Under the pieces are notes generated by a model that saw only the letters and a program-made list of their open reading frames with translations, did no database searches and had not been told where the DNA came from. From NCBI RefSeq assembly GCF_000212415.1, contig NC_015500.1:1922001-1986000 (forward strand): a DNA stretch of 64,000 bases, written 5' to 3'. Of this stretch, positions 33,236-41,845 are shown piece after piece. This stretch comes from Treponema brennaborense DSM 12168. GTDB taxonomy: Bacteria > Spirochaetota > Spirochaetia > Treponematales > Treponemataceae. The translations under genes were made by a program, and so were the position numbers. Each line of letters opens with the position of its first letter. The first letter of the stretch is position 1.

Positions 33236-34471
33236 TTATCTTTCCAGCGCGCCCCCTTTCATCAGTTTTTTAAGTTTTATTGCCCGTTCCTTTCCGATTA
33301 GCAGAACAATAAGTTTCTTTATCTTTGCCCTTAATGTCCGTTCCGGCTTGAAGCAGTGCTTCTTCATGCTCCATTCCAGACCTTGCGTTGCGTAGTCATT
33401 GAAGAAGCTTTCTCTGTCGATTCTCGGGCGCGGATAACCGCGCAAAGGGAGGTTTCGTCCGGCGCAGTCGGAAAGCAGGATGTTTTTCACCGTCATAAAC
33501 TTTCTTGCGTGTCCGAACATTTCCCGGCCTTTCTCCGTATTCACGAGGACAAGGCTTGTACCGCGATTCGAGTTGAACATATCCGGATGCACGTCCTCCG
33601 CTCCCCAAAAATCTCCTATTGAGATGTCTGCAACCCTCTCTTTTCCTGCATACTTGCATTCGTAGCAGGACGGCCGCAAAATGCAATCTGTTCCAAGGAA
33701 CAGATTGTTGAACGCGTCAGTGTTCAACAATTCACCGCGACACGAACCGTCGGAATATGAAATCTTCCTGAACGGCGTTGTCCAGCCTTTTTCTTTTCCG
33801 CGGAATTCAAAATCGGTTATCTTCTTTCCGGCTTTTTTCTCGCATAGCCCTATATATTCTCTGAAAATCAGCGGCGGCGGCACTCCGTGGCATATTATCT
33901 CGAGCAGGAACAAGTTTACCGGCACTTTCCCGCCGAAAAAGTGCTTTACCGCATCAATCTGACACGGCGTACCGGACACAAGCACCGGCCGCTCAGTTTC
34001 CGTCTGCCGTTTTATTTCCGCGTAGGCATTTCCCATGTCGCTCTGCACATACTTCGAGCCGCGGAACAAGTCACGCCTGTCCTTGGAGTCAGCTGCATCG
34101 CATATCACATTGAAATCCTTGTCATAGCGATGACCGAATACAACGCCGTTGTTTCCCAAAATACAGTCGGAAATATGGGTGAACATACCGCCGCTCGCGG
34201 AGTTTTCAAGGACATCAGCTGAATTCGAGAACGCTGCGCAGAACTGTCCTTCGTCGGCAATCGGCAGCAATGCGCCGCCGGGAACAGAACTTCTGTCCGA
34301 AGCCGGGCAGACTTTTCGGCACTGTCCGCAATCTATGCATTTATTGCCGTCAATAATGGGATACCAGAATCCTTCCTCATCAGATTCAAAACTAATGGCA
34401 TTCGTTTTGCAGACTGACGCACATACCTTGCAGCCGCAGCAGCCCGACTTTACTCCGTCATCAAGAAACAC
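33236..34471 (-). CDS. Coenzyme F420 hydrogenase/dehydrogenase beta subunit-like iron-sulfur protein
   Basis: A 411-aa protein. Two 4Fe-4S clusters are expected from C-C-G-C-K-V-C-A-S-V-C-K and C-I-D-C-G-Q-C-R-K-V-C-P in the first 60 residues. The FrhB N- and C-terminal domains follow with S-G-G-M-F-T, S-G-T-P-C-Q-I-D-A, E-I-I-C-H-G-V-P-P and R-P-S-C-Y-E-C-K-Y-A. Such proteins are common next to polysaccharide pyruvyl transferases, perhaps supplying reductant. The start overlaps the end of the flippase gene by 11 bp. Its DNA is richer in G+C than the downstream half of the locus. Confidence 0.9.
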   Translation of the reverse strand: MFLDDGVKSGCCGCKVCASVCKTNAISFESDEEGFWYPIIDGNKCIDCGQCRKVCPASDRSSVPGGALLPIADEGQFCAAFSNSADVLENSASGGMFTHISDCILGNNGVVFGHRYDKDFNVICDAADSKDRRDLFRGSKYVQSDMGNAYAEIKRQTETERPVLVSGTPCQIDAVKHFFGGKVPVNLFLLEIICHGVPPPLIFREYIGLCEKKAGKKITDFEFRGKEKGWTTPFRKISYSDGSCRGELLNTDAFNNLFLGTDCILRPSCYECKYAGKERVADISIGDFWGAEDVHPDMFNSNRGTSLVLVNTEKGREMFGHARKFMTVKNILLSDCAGRNLPLRGYPRPRIDRESFFNDYATQGLEWSMKKHCFKPERTLRAKIKKLIVLLIGKERAIKLKKLMKGGALER

Positions 34472-36011
34472 GGCGGAACCTCCCCTTTACTTTCAGCAGC
34501 AGGTTCTTCCGCTCGTCCCTGCCCATCCCGACGAGCAGGACGAATATTCCGGAGGACGCGACAGCAGAGAGAACAACCGCAAGAAATTCGACAACCGGAT
34601 TTGAAACCAGCATCTTCAGCACCACGGGAACGACAGCCGAAAGCAAGGCGACCGAAACGACAGGAACGACAACACTGGCGCCAAATGCCCGCAGGGAAAA
34701 TGCGGTCAGCCTTTTTACTATCAGGAGACGGACAACAAAGGCAGCAAAAGTTATACAGATTGAAACTACCATTACGGAAACTGCAGGACATCCTGTTTTC
34801 AACGCGATATATGAGACCGGTAGATTCAAAAGAAGGATTCCGCCCACGACGCCCTGATACAGCTTTATCTTACCCGTTGCCTGCGCAAGCGTCATAATCG
34901 AATAACTTATGGAGTCTATCAACGCATCGATTAAGGCAAGCTGCGTAAAAACCACTGCTAATTCCGGCGGATTCTTGAGCCAGATTTTAAGCACGAAATC
35001 CATTTCCAATACAAGCGGAAGCGAGAAAATATACATCAGGAAAAAGGTAATTTTGCACCCATAAAACACAAGGCTGTTGCATTCGTTTTTTTTATTTGAG
35101 GCATAACTCTTTATAATCTGCGGGCGCACCGCCGTACTGAAATTCTGGCTGAAACTTGCTACGGCGCTATTCACCTGAGAAGCGATTGCCCTCGCCGCGT
35201 TCACTACGGGGGTAAAGAACAGGTTCAAAAGAATGTTCGTAATCTGGTTCTTGAAGACGCCGACCATCGAGCCGAACAGGTTCCATCCCGAATATCCGAC
35301 GATTTCCCGGAACAGCGCGCCGTCCCGGACAAACCGCACACGGCACTCATCGTAATGGCGGAGGCAGTAAAATCGGTATATCCCCGTATTTATAAATGCA
35401 ACTGCCGCTAAAAGAACGCCGTAGAGGGAAAGTTTGTCAAACGGCAGAAATTTTAGCAGAAACACAATTCCGAGCTTGAGCGCTGCCTCCGCGATGCTTG
35501 CGTAGGCGTAGACGCTCATGTTCTCGTGGGCGATTATTGAAGCCATATACGGGGTTGTAATCAAAGTTAAAAGGAACGAGACGATTGATGCCTGAAAAAT
35601 CCAGTTTGCCGCAGCCAGCCTCTCCGACGGAATGACCAGCTTGTTGTTCATAAACCACAGCCCCGCCGTCTCCGCCAAGACGATGACAGCAAGCGCAATC
35701 AGGACGTAAATCTGTAAGGTAACGGAAAACGTCGTCTTTAAATGTTCCGTGTCGCCCTTTCCTAAGTCGAATGAGAAATACCGCTGGCTTGCGGTCGCCA
35801 TCGCGCCGCTCAAAAAGCCGAACATCGTGACCACTCCCGCCACGACGTTGTATATCCCGTAGTCCTCCGCGCCGAGCACGTCCAAAACCACGCGCACGGT
35901 GTACAAACTCACCAGCATTATAAGTATCTGCCGGAAGTAGAGGAAAAGCGTGTTGCGCGCTATGCGCGAGGTGCTGCTTGCGGTCCCGCCCTCGGTACGG
36001 AATGATGTCAT
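34461..36011 (-). CDS. Polysaccharide flippase (MATE-like, Wzx type), locus 2
   Basis: About 516 aa with about twelve to fourteen transmembrane helices. The R-N-T-L-F-L-Y-F-R-Q-I-L start and V-L-G-A-E-D-Y-G-I-Y-N-V-V-A-G motif mark a lipopolysaccharide-biosynthesis flippase. ATG 36011 overlaps the stop of the caspase-like gene in an ATGA. A TTG at 36017 sits 6 nt after GGGGGAG and is an equally good start, giving two more residues. The tight coupling shows that the caspase-like gene and the export gene belong to one transcript. Confidence 0.9.
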   Translation of the reverse strand: MTSFRTEGGTASSTSRIARNTLFLYFRQILIMLVSLYTVRVVLDVLGAEDYGIYNVVAGVVTMFGFLSGAMATASQRYFSFDLGKGDTEHLKTTFSVTLQIYVLIALAVIVLAETAGLWFMNNKLVIPSERLAAANWIFQASIVSFLLTLITTPYMASIIAHENMSVYAYASIAEAALKLGIVFLLKFLPFDKLSLYGVLLAAVAFINTGIYRFYCLRHYDECRVRFVRDGALFREIVGYSGWNLFGSMVGVFKNQITNILLNLFFTPVVNAARAIASQVNSAVASFSQNFSTAVRPQIIKSYASNKKNECNSLVFYGCKITFFLMYIFSLPLVLEMDFVLKIWLKNPPELAVVFTQLALIDALIDSISYSIMTLAQATGKIKLYQGVVGGILLLNLPVSYIALKTGCPAVSVMVVSICITFAAFVVRLLIVKRLTAFSLRAFGASVVVPVVSVALLSAVVPVVLKMLVSNPVVEFLAVVLSAVASSGIFVLLVGMGRDERKNLLLKVKGRFRRVS

Positions 36012-36838
36012 CTGCAATCCATTCTCCCCCGCGTGTTAGCGTATTCGGCGGCGCAGACGTTCGCCGCTTTTGAGTGCGCGGTCTGGCAACCGTCAGCAGA
36101 AGCTGCTTTTTCCGTGTCGGTTGCGCTCCCCCGCGCAATAGCCGCTTCCCGCTGTGCTTCCGCCGCCGCCCTTGCCACGGCGCACGCAAAACGCGCGCTT
36201 CTGTCCGCCGTTCTAAAATCGAGCATAGAGTCCGCCGCGGCAAGCGATTCTACCAATGCCGCGGTGTACACGCCACAGCCGTCAACGCGGAGCACCGGCC
36301 GTTCGCCCTCCGTGCACCCTGACAGCCACAAACCGCCGTCCACCGCACAAAGCGCTTCATCACCCAATATGCGTGCCATTGCAAGCTGCCGCTCGTCTGC
36401 ACCGTCGCCGGTGTCCGCGCAGCACGCGGTTGCACCGTCGTCAGCGTTCCAAATCTCCGCACCGTCATCGTCCGCACCGTCATCGTCCGCCGGAACAAGC
36501 GCCGCGCACGTGTCGAACACCGTAACCTGTTTTTTGCATGTTTCTTCTATATAACTACGCTTAATTTCCGTGCCGCCGACGGAGAAGCCGTCCCCTGTCA
36601 GCCCGTCGTGCTCGTTTCCGCAGAAATACAGGAACAGAAAATCAGTTCCGCATTCCGCAGCACGCCGCAGAATGAATTTCAGCAGGGGAACGTCAACGCC
36701 TTCGGGAAGAATCAAAATCTCCCTGTCCGCCCAAGCGCCGCCGGCCGTACTTTTGAGAAAATCGTATATGCTGCAAATTGATTTCTGCTGGAATCCCGCT
36801 TTAGAGGAAGTTCCGGCAAGAACGGCGTAACGAATCAA
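36008..36838 (-). CDS. Caspase-like (peptidase C14 type) protein at the head of polysaccharide locus 2
   Basis: A 276-aa paralog of the protein at 23338. I choose TTG 36838 because GGGAG lies exactly 6 nt upstream and the product then starts M-I-R-Y-A-V-L-A-G. His77 (G-N-E-H-D) and Cys111 (V-F-D-T-C) align with the first copy with no gaps, and the p10-like G-C-G-V-Y-T-A-A-L-V-E-S-L is present. Differences are a D-D-D-G-A tandem repeat just after the Cys and an Ala-rich C-terminal tail of about 60 residues. Its stop overlaps the flippase start. It could be a protease, or a scaffold with a decayed site. Confidence 0.75.
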   Translation of the reverse strand: MIRYAVLAGTSSKAGFQQKSICSIYDFLKSTAGGAWADREILILPEGVDVPLLKFILRRAAECGTDFLFLYFCGNEHDGLTGDGFSVGGTEIKRSYIEETCKKQVTVFDTCAALVPADDDGADDDGAEIWNADDGATACCADTGDGADERQLAMARILGDEALCAVDGGLWLSGCTEGERPVLRVDGCGVYTAALVESLAAADSMLDFRTADRSARFACAVARAAAEAQREAAIARGSATDTEKAASADGCQTAHSKAANVCAAEYANTRGRMDCR

Positions 36839-36873
36839 AGATATCTCCCAAATTTCCAAAACAATAAAATCAT

Positions 36874-36962
36874 AGTATAATAGGCACATCATTTTATGCT
36901 TTACCTACATTCTACACTAATTTAGTGTACTTGTAAATAAATAAAGCACAAATTTTTAGTAT
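36874..36962. promoter_or_regulatory. Control region between caspase-like gene 2 and XRE gene 2
   Basis: A perfect 17-bp palindrome lies at 36913-36929 (TACACTAA, T, TTAGTGTA). A degenerate copy at about 36947-36962 overlaps the presumed -10 of the XRE gene. On the minus strand TATACT (36879-36874) is a good -10 for the caspase-like gene. The palindrome differs completely from that of the first cassette. Confidence 0.65.
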
Positions 36963-36971
36963 TCTATTTCT

Positions 36972-37292
36972 ATGGATTTTCGTTCTAGATTAAGAGAAGA
37001 AATTGAATATTCAGGGATGCTCTATAAGGAAGTTGCAGCAAAAGCAGGAATTACAAAGCGAACGATGGACAGTTATGTAGGAGCACGAGGGTGTATGCCG
37101 TCTGCAGATATTGCCGTTAAAATTGCACAAGTTCTTGGCGTAAGCGTGGAATATCTTGTAACGGGGAATGAAGCAGAAAACTCAATTTCAAAAAAGGATT
37201 ATCATATTATCACATGCCTGAAAAAACTTCCTGATTATGAACGCAATGCGCTTGAACAATATATAGAAACAATAGCAAAGTCACAAAACTAA
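36972..37292 (+). CDS. XRE-family helix-turn-helix regulator, divergent from caspase-like gene 2
   Basis: A 106-aa paralog of the protein at 24175. Residues 4-66 form the HTH domain (K-E-V-A-A-K-A-G-I-T-K-R-T-M-D-S-Y, ending V-L-G-V-S-V-E-Y-L-V-T-G-N). The N-terminal E-I-E-Y-S-G-M-L segment is the same in both copies, while the recognition helix and the tail differ. No ribosome binding site precedes ATG 36972, and TATTCT ends 6 nt before it, suggesting a leaderless message. It is expected to bind the 17-bp palindrome and control both itself and the caspase-like/polysaccharide operon. Confidence 0.88.
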   Translation: MDFRSRLREEIEYSGMLYKEVAAKAGITKRTMDSYVGARGCMPSADIAVKIAQVLGVSVEYLVTGNEAENSISKKDYHIITCLKKLPDYERNALEQYIETIAKSQN

Positions 37293-37460
37293 AAACATTG
37301 TTTTTTCCGGATAATCCGAGACTGTCCGCCGGCTCGTCCGAAATGGCATAAACATTTATAAGCAACGCAGCGTGCGGCGTTTCACCTCACCCGTATCGTT
37401 GTCATAAATACAGTCTATAAACAATTACCGTGCGTCACCACTCTCCCTTGCAGAGAGTCT

Positions 37461-37495
37461 CCTCCCTTGCAGGGAGGGGGTTGTTCTGATATACT
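37461..37495 (+). promoter_or_regulatory. Leaderless promoter of rsgA with palindrome over the -35 box
   Basis: TTGCAG (37467-37472) and TATACT (37490-37495) are 17 bp apart and end 6 nt before ATG 37502. The -35 lies inside the palindrome CCTCCCT-TGC-AGGGAGG (37461-37477), which could be an operator. Confidence 0.65.
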
Positions 37496-37501
37496 GGTTC
37501 C

Positions 37502-38458
37502 ATGCAGGGAACCGTTTTAAACGGCAGCAACAACGTATTTGCCGTAGAATGCGACGACGGAGTCATCCGCCACTGTTCGATAAAAGGAAAAAAGCTTAAA
37601 GATTCTCAAGGATATTACAACCCGTTGGCCCCCGGCGACCGTGCGGAAATTCAGCCCGATGAACTGGACGAAGAATCGGGGCAGATTCTCTCACTCGTTC
37701 CGCGCAAAAACGAATTCGTCCGATGGAACGTAAAAGGTCGCGCACCGCAGCTGCTTGCGGCGAATTTGGACTACCTGCTGATCGTTACCACCCCCGACGA
37801 GCCGCCCTTTCGTCCCCGTTTTATCGATCGTGCGCTTGCGCAGGCCGAATACGCGGGCATAACGCCGGTCATCATCTGCAACAAATATGATCTGAAACCT
37901 GACACAGACGTGGAATACAGACTGAACAATTGGGAACAAATCGGTTATACCGTTCTCCGCGTATCCGCCAGAACGGGCGAAGGACTGCCGGCGCTCGCTG
38001 CTTTAATGGAAAACGCCTTATGCGCGCTGGTCGGCCAATCGGGCGTCGGCAAATCGAGTCTGATAAACGTCCTCGATTCGACCTGCGTGCTTAAAACCGG
38101 CAGCCTTTCCGAAAAATACGGGCGCGGCACGCACACGACGACGAAAGGTTCCCTCCTGCATATCACGCTGAACGAGTCGCTCGTCGGCGGCAGAAAAAAC
38201 GCCGCCGCGTCCATCATCGACACGCCCGGAGTACGGCGCTTCGTACTGCACGACATTGAAGCGTGCGACCTCGCGCTGTATTTCAGGGAAATGAAGCCGC
38301 TGCTGGGAAAATGTTCGTTCGGGATGTCATGCGCGCACCGAAGTGAACCTGGCTGTAAAATACAGGAAGCGGTTTACGCGGGCGTTATCAGCGAAGAACG
38401 CTTTGAAAGCTGGGAACGCATCTGCGCGGAAATCAGCAGCGGCAGCTGGGAAGATTAG
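37502..38458 (+). CDS. rsgA: Ribosome small-subunit-dependent GTPase A
   Basis: A 318-aa circularly permuted GTPase that checks late 30S maturation. An OB fold covers about residues 1-80. The GTPase motifs come in permuted order: G4 N-K-Y-D-L (127-131), G1 G-Q-S-G-V-G-K-S-S (178-186) and G3 D-T-P-G (240-243). The C-terminal zinc site is Cys271, Cys277, His279 and Cys285. The length is normal. It has no ribosome binding site; the promoter places transcription start at or next to the ATG. mutS2 follows after 23 bp, so the two are probably cotranscribed. Confidence 0.96.
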   Translation: MQGTVLNGSNNVFAVECDDGVIRHCSIKGKKLKDSQGYYNPLAPGDRAEIQPDELDEESGQILSLVPRKNEFVRWNVKGRAPQLLAANLDYLLIVTTPDEPPFRPRFIDRALAQAEYAGITPVIICNKYDLKPDTDVEYRLNNWEQIGYTVLRVSARTGEGLPALAALMENALCALVGQSGVGKSSLINVLDSTCVLKTGSLSEKYGRGTHTTTKGSLLHITLNESLVGGRKNAAASIIDTPGVRRFVLHDIEACDLALYFREMKPLLGKCSFGMSCAHRSEPGCKIQEAVYAGVISEERFESWERICAEISSGSWED

Positions 38459-38481
38459 CGCATCACTGAGGCAAAAAGAGT

Positions 38482-41094
38482 ATGAGCAATTCACCTGATA
38501 CACGCGAAACGAATTTCGAGCCGAAAACGCTCGCACAGCTTGATTATTACCGCATCAGAAACGACGTTGCAGGCTGCTGCGTCAGCCAGGACGGTAAAAC
38601 GGAACTGGAACAGCGGGACCCCCTTACCGACCGGGAAGAAATCGCGCGGCTGAAAGCGGAAGCGGCGGAATGGACCGTTTACTTGAATTCGGCCCGTGCG
38701 AGCGCACTTTCGTCGTGGGAACCGGTGCTCCGCCTGACCGATATGCTCGCGGTGGAAGGAGCCGCGCTTGAACTGGACGACGTACGCATGTTGAATACGT
38801 TCTGCACCGTTACCCTGCACGCGGCGCAGACCATCGCGCGCGCGGCCAAGGAACTGCCGCTGCCGCTGCTTGCGGACTTGGCTGCCCGGATTCCGGATAC
38901 GGGACAACCCGCACAATTGATCGGCAGAATCATAGATCCCGCGGGGCAGCTGCGCGATCTGCCGGAACTGCGCGCAATCCGCGAACACATCGGCCGATTG
39001 CGGCGTGAAATAGATTCCCTCATCAGAAATTACACCGCGGATACCGCGCTCCGCGACACGCTGCAGTCCGACGTTCCCGTTCTGCGAGCCGACAGGCAAG
39101 TTCTCGCAGTTCGGGCCGGCAGCAAAAACAAAATCCGCGGCATCATTCACGAAGTTTCCCAAACCGGCCAAACCGTTTATATCGAACCGGACGACGTCGT
39201 CCGCAAAAACAACGACCTCGTTCAGGAACAATTCAAATTGGACGCGGAAATCAGACGGATTCTGCGCGACTTGACCGCGCAGCTGTCTCCGTTCAAAGAC
39301 GATATCGTAAACGCACGACAGTGCATGATCCGGCTCGACGTAACGCACGCAGCCGCCCGCTGGGGAATCGAGCAGAAAGCCGTATTCGCAGCGGATACCG
39401 AAGCGCAGCCGGTGTTGGTACAGGCGCGGCATCCGCTGCTGGGAGCAAAAGCGGTGCCGATAGACCTCGCCTTTCCGAAAGACTGCCGCGTGCTGATCAT
39501 CACCGGACCGAACACCGGCGGAAAAACGGTAACGCTCAAGACTGTCGCGCTGTTCACCCTGCTCAATCAAAGCGGATTTCCCGTTCCCGCAAAAGAAGGA
39601 ACGCGGCTGCCGGTCCGCACCGGCGTGTTCGCCGACATCGGCGACGAACAGTCGCTCGATCAATCGCTTTCGACTTTTTCCGGTCACATGAAGAACATCG
39701 CGGACACGCTCACCCGCGCAGATTCCGACAGCCTCGTACTGCTCGACGAACTGGGCAGCGGCACCGATCCGCAGGAAGGCGGCGCTATAGCGATGGCGGT
39801 GCTCGACGCGCTCATAGAAAAACGTTCGTTCGTACTGGTAACGACCCACCACGGCGTGCTGAAAAACTACGGCTACACGCACCGCGCGTGCGTCAACGCT
39901 TCGGCGGAATTCGACGAAACGACGCTCGCGCCGACGTACCGTATCAGAACCGGTATTCCCGGCGAAAGCCGCGCGCTCGATATCGCACGCCGGAACGGAT
40001 TGCCGCCGGAGGTTGTAGATAAAGCCGCTTCATACCTGATCAGCGAACAGGCCGACGTTTCGGCGATGATCCGCGGACTGACGGCGAAACACGAAGCCGC
40101 CGATCTGCTCGAAAAACAGCTGCGCCAGGACCAGCAGCGGCTCCGGGAACAGCGCCGCGCCGCCGATCTGAAATCCCTCCGCCTGAAACAGACCGAATGG
40201 GAACTCGCACACGAAGGCAATCGCGAAACGCGCCGGTTTCTGGAAGAAAGCCGCAAAATGCTTGAAAATCTGGTGCGGGAACTGCGTGAAGGCGAAATTA
40301 CCCGCGAAAAGACCCGCGCGGTAAAGCGGTTCATTACCGAACTGGCGCAGAACGTTCAGGAGCGCGGCGACTTGCTCGACGAACAGGAAGAATCGCTCGC
40401 ACGCGAACAGGCGGCGTTTACCGAACGGGAAAAACAGTATGAAACGGCAGCCGCAAAACCGCCGCATACGGCGAAAAAAAGACTGAAAAACGCCGACGCG
40501 TTCGCCGCCGCAAAATCCGCCGCTCAGGACGGGCAAGCGTTCGGTACCCGAACGGACGACAGCCGGAGCCTTCCCGGCTTTGAAGCGGGAACGGAAGTGC
40601 TGACCGGATCGGCGAACCGCCGCGGCACGCTGCTGCGGAAATCGGGTAAAAACAGCTGGATTGTCCAAGTAGGCAGTATGAAACTGACGCTTAAAGAAAA
40701 AGATTTGACGCCGGTCGCACCGCATGCCGCAGAAAAACCGTCGGTTACCGTCGATTTTGCTGCGGAAACCTCATCAGGATACGGTGAAACCGGAAAAGCG
40801 GAGGACGACGCGGGCCGGGATGCACGGAACCGAAACGACGCAGTGCCTGCGTTTGAATTGCGGCTGCTTGGAATGCGGTATGAAGAAGCGGTTAAAGCGC
40901 TCGAAAGGCAGCTCGATCTTGCAAGCATACGGGGACTGCACGATTTTTCGATTATTCACGGAAAAGGAAGCGGCGTGCTGCAGCAAGCCGTACAGGATTA
41001 TCTTGCCCATTATCCGGGCGTCGCGGAATTTCATTTTGCCCGGCCGGAAGACGGCGGTACCGGTAAAACGTACGTGCACTTGGATACGAACTGA
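38482..41094 (+). CDS. mutS2: MutS2 (ribosome-splitting ATPase/endonuclease)
   Basis: An 870-aa MutS2 protein. The core and clamp regions cover about residues 1-320. The ABC-type ATPase follows with Walker A G-P-N-T-G-G-K-T near 342, S-T-F-S-G-H-M, the V-L-L-D-E-L-G-S-G-T-D-P Walker B, and T-T-H-H. A long charged coiled coil (about 510-660) leads to a KOW-like stretch and a C-terminal Smr domain with L-G-M-R and H-G-K-G-S-G (788-870). Family members suppress recombination or, in Bacillus, split collided ribosomes. An insert of about 60 Ala/Lys-rich residues separates the coiled coil from the KOW part. Cotranscription with rsgA fits the ribosome role. Confidence 0.95.
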   Translation: MSNSPDTRETNFEPKTLAQLDYYRIRNDVAGCCVSQDGKTELEQRDPLTDREEIARLKAEAAEWTVYLNSARASALSSWEPVLRLTDMLAVEGAALELDDVRMLNTFCTVTLHAAQTIARAAKELPLPLLADLAARIPDTGQPAQLIGRIIDPAGQLRDLPELRAIREHIGRLRREIDSLIRNYTADTALRDTLQSDVPVLRADRQVLAVRAGSKNKIRGIIHEVSQTGQTVYIEPDDVVRKNNDLVQEQFKLDAEIRRILRDLTAQLSPFKDDIVNARQCMIRLDVTHAAARWGIEQKAVFAADTEAQPVLVQARHPLLGAKAVPIDLAFPKDCRVLIITGPNTGGKTVTLKTVALFTLLNQSGFPVPAKEGTRLPVRTGVFADIGDEQSLDQSLSTFSGHMKNIADTLTRADSDSLVLLDELGSGTDPQEGGAIAMAVLDALIEKRSFVLVTTHHGVLKNYGYTHRACVNASAEFDETTLAPTYRIRTGIPGESRALDIARRNGLPPEVVDKAASYLISEQADVSAMIRGLTAKHEAADLLEKQLRQDQQRLREQRRAADLKSLRLKQTEWELAHEGNRETRRFLEESRKMLENLVRELREGEITREKTRAVKRFITELAQNVQERGDLLDEQEESLAREQAAFTEREKQYETAAAKPPHTAKKRLKNADAFAAAKSAAQDGQAFGTRTDDSRSLPGFEAGTEVLTGSANRRGTLLRKSGKNSWIVQVGSMKLTLKEKDLTPVAPHAAEKPSVTVDFAAETSSGYGETGKAEDDAGRDARNRNDAVPAFELRLLGMRYEEAVKALERQLDLASIRGLHDFSIIHGKGSGVLQQAVQDYLAHYPGVAEFHFARPEDGGTGKTYVHLDTN

Positions 41095-41104
41095 AAGTTT
41101 CCGC

Positions 41105-41136
41105 AAAAAAAAACCGCCTGTTCTCAAAACGGGCGG
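41105..41136 (-). terminator. Intrinsic terminator of the HTH-EIIA gene
   Basis: On the minus strand a 7-bp stem (41136-41130 with 41120-41114, one G-U pair, 9-nt loop) is followed by nine T (41113-41105). Confidence 0.8.
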
Positions 41137-41194
41137 CTTCAATATTACGCGATTACGGCCGGACTCACCGTCCGGCGGCAAACCGCGTAACCGT

Positions 41195-41845
41195 TTATTC
41201 TTTTATCAGTAAATTATACGCTTCCATCGGCGTTTTTACGGCGAGCAATGCGTCGCGCAGTTCGCGGTTTTTCAGTTTCGAGCTGAAAAACGACAACGTC
41301 TGCAGATAATACGAATGCTGATTATACGCGGCGGCAATCATGAACAGCAGCCGAACCGGCGTGTCGTCAATCGTCTGAAAATCGATGATATCGGTTTTGC
41401 TGATACCTACGGACATGACCAAATCGGTAACCGAAGACAGGCGCACGTGCGGAATCGCAATACCGCTGCCGATCGCAGTAGACATCAAATCTTCACGTTT
41501 CAGTATTTCGACCGCCAATTCCTGCGCGTATTTTACCTGCGGCGCAGTGCTCAAATTATTTGCCAGTTCAACCAGCGCGTCGTGTTTCGTCGAATGATTC
41601 AGGAAAACAATGCGGTCGGGCGACAATATATTTTTGACCTGAACGGCCGTGCTGTGCGATACGGGCTTCGTTCCCGAAGACAAACGGTCGTTCACCCATT
41701 TTTCGATTTCGGATTTTTTAAATCGCCATACGGTACCGATCTTACCGGAAGGGATTTCCCCTTTCTGAGCCCAGTCATATACGGTGCGTTCCGAAACACG
41801 CAAATATTTAGCAACTTCTTCTATTGTAAGTATATCGTCGTCCAC
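41195..41845 (-). CDS. Helix-turn-helix protein fused to a PTS EIIA (PtsN-like) domain
   Basis: A 216-aa protein. I place the start at GTG 41845 because AAGGAG lies 6 nt upstream and a TTGACA/CAAAAT promoter (41916-41888) would begin transcription after the ATG at 41896. An excisionase/MerR-like HTH (HTH_17) occupies residues 4-55 (L-T-I-E-E-V-A-K-Y-L-R-V-S-E-R-T-V-Y-D-W). A fructose/nitrogen-type EIIA domain fills the rest, with the phosphorylatable His133 in G-S-G-I-A-I-P-H-V-R-L. It could link the PTS phosphorylation state directly to gene control. No EIIBC genes are in the window. Targets are unknown. Confidence 0.9.
   Translation of the reverse strand: MDDDILTIEEVAKYLRVSERTVYDWAQKGEIPSGKIGTVWRFKKSEIEKWVNDRLSSGTKPVSHSTAVQVKNILSPDRIVFLNHSTKHDALVELANNLSTAPQVKYAQELAVEILKREDLMSTAIGSGIAIPHVRLSSVTDLVMSVGISKTDIIDFQTIDDTPVRLLFMIAAAYNQHSYYLQTLSFFSSKLKNRELRDALLAVKTPMEAYNLLIKE

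Noticed and set aside
38491-39882. 463-aa minus-strand frame opposite mutS2
   Set aside because: Long only because of codon bias in the opposite strand; composition is abnormal and mutS2 is certain.
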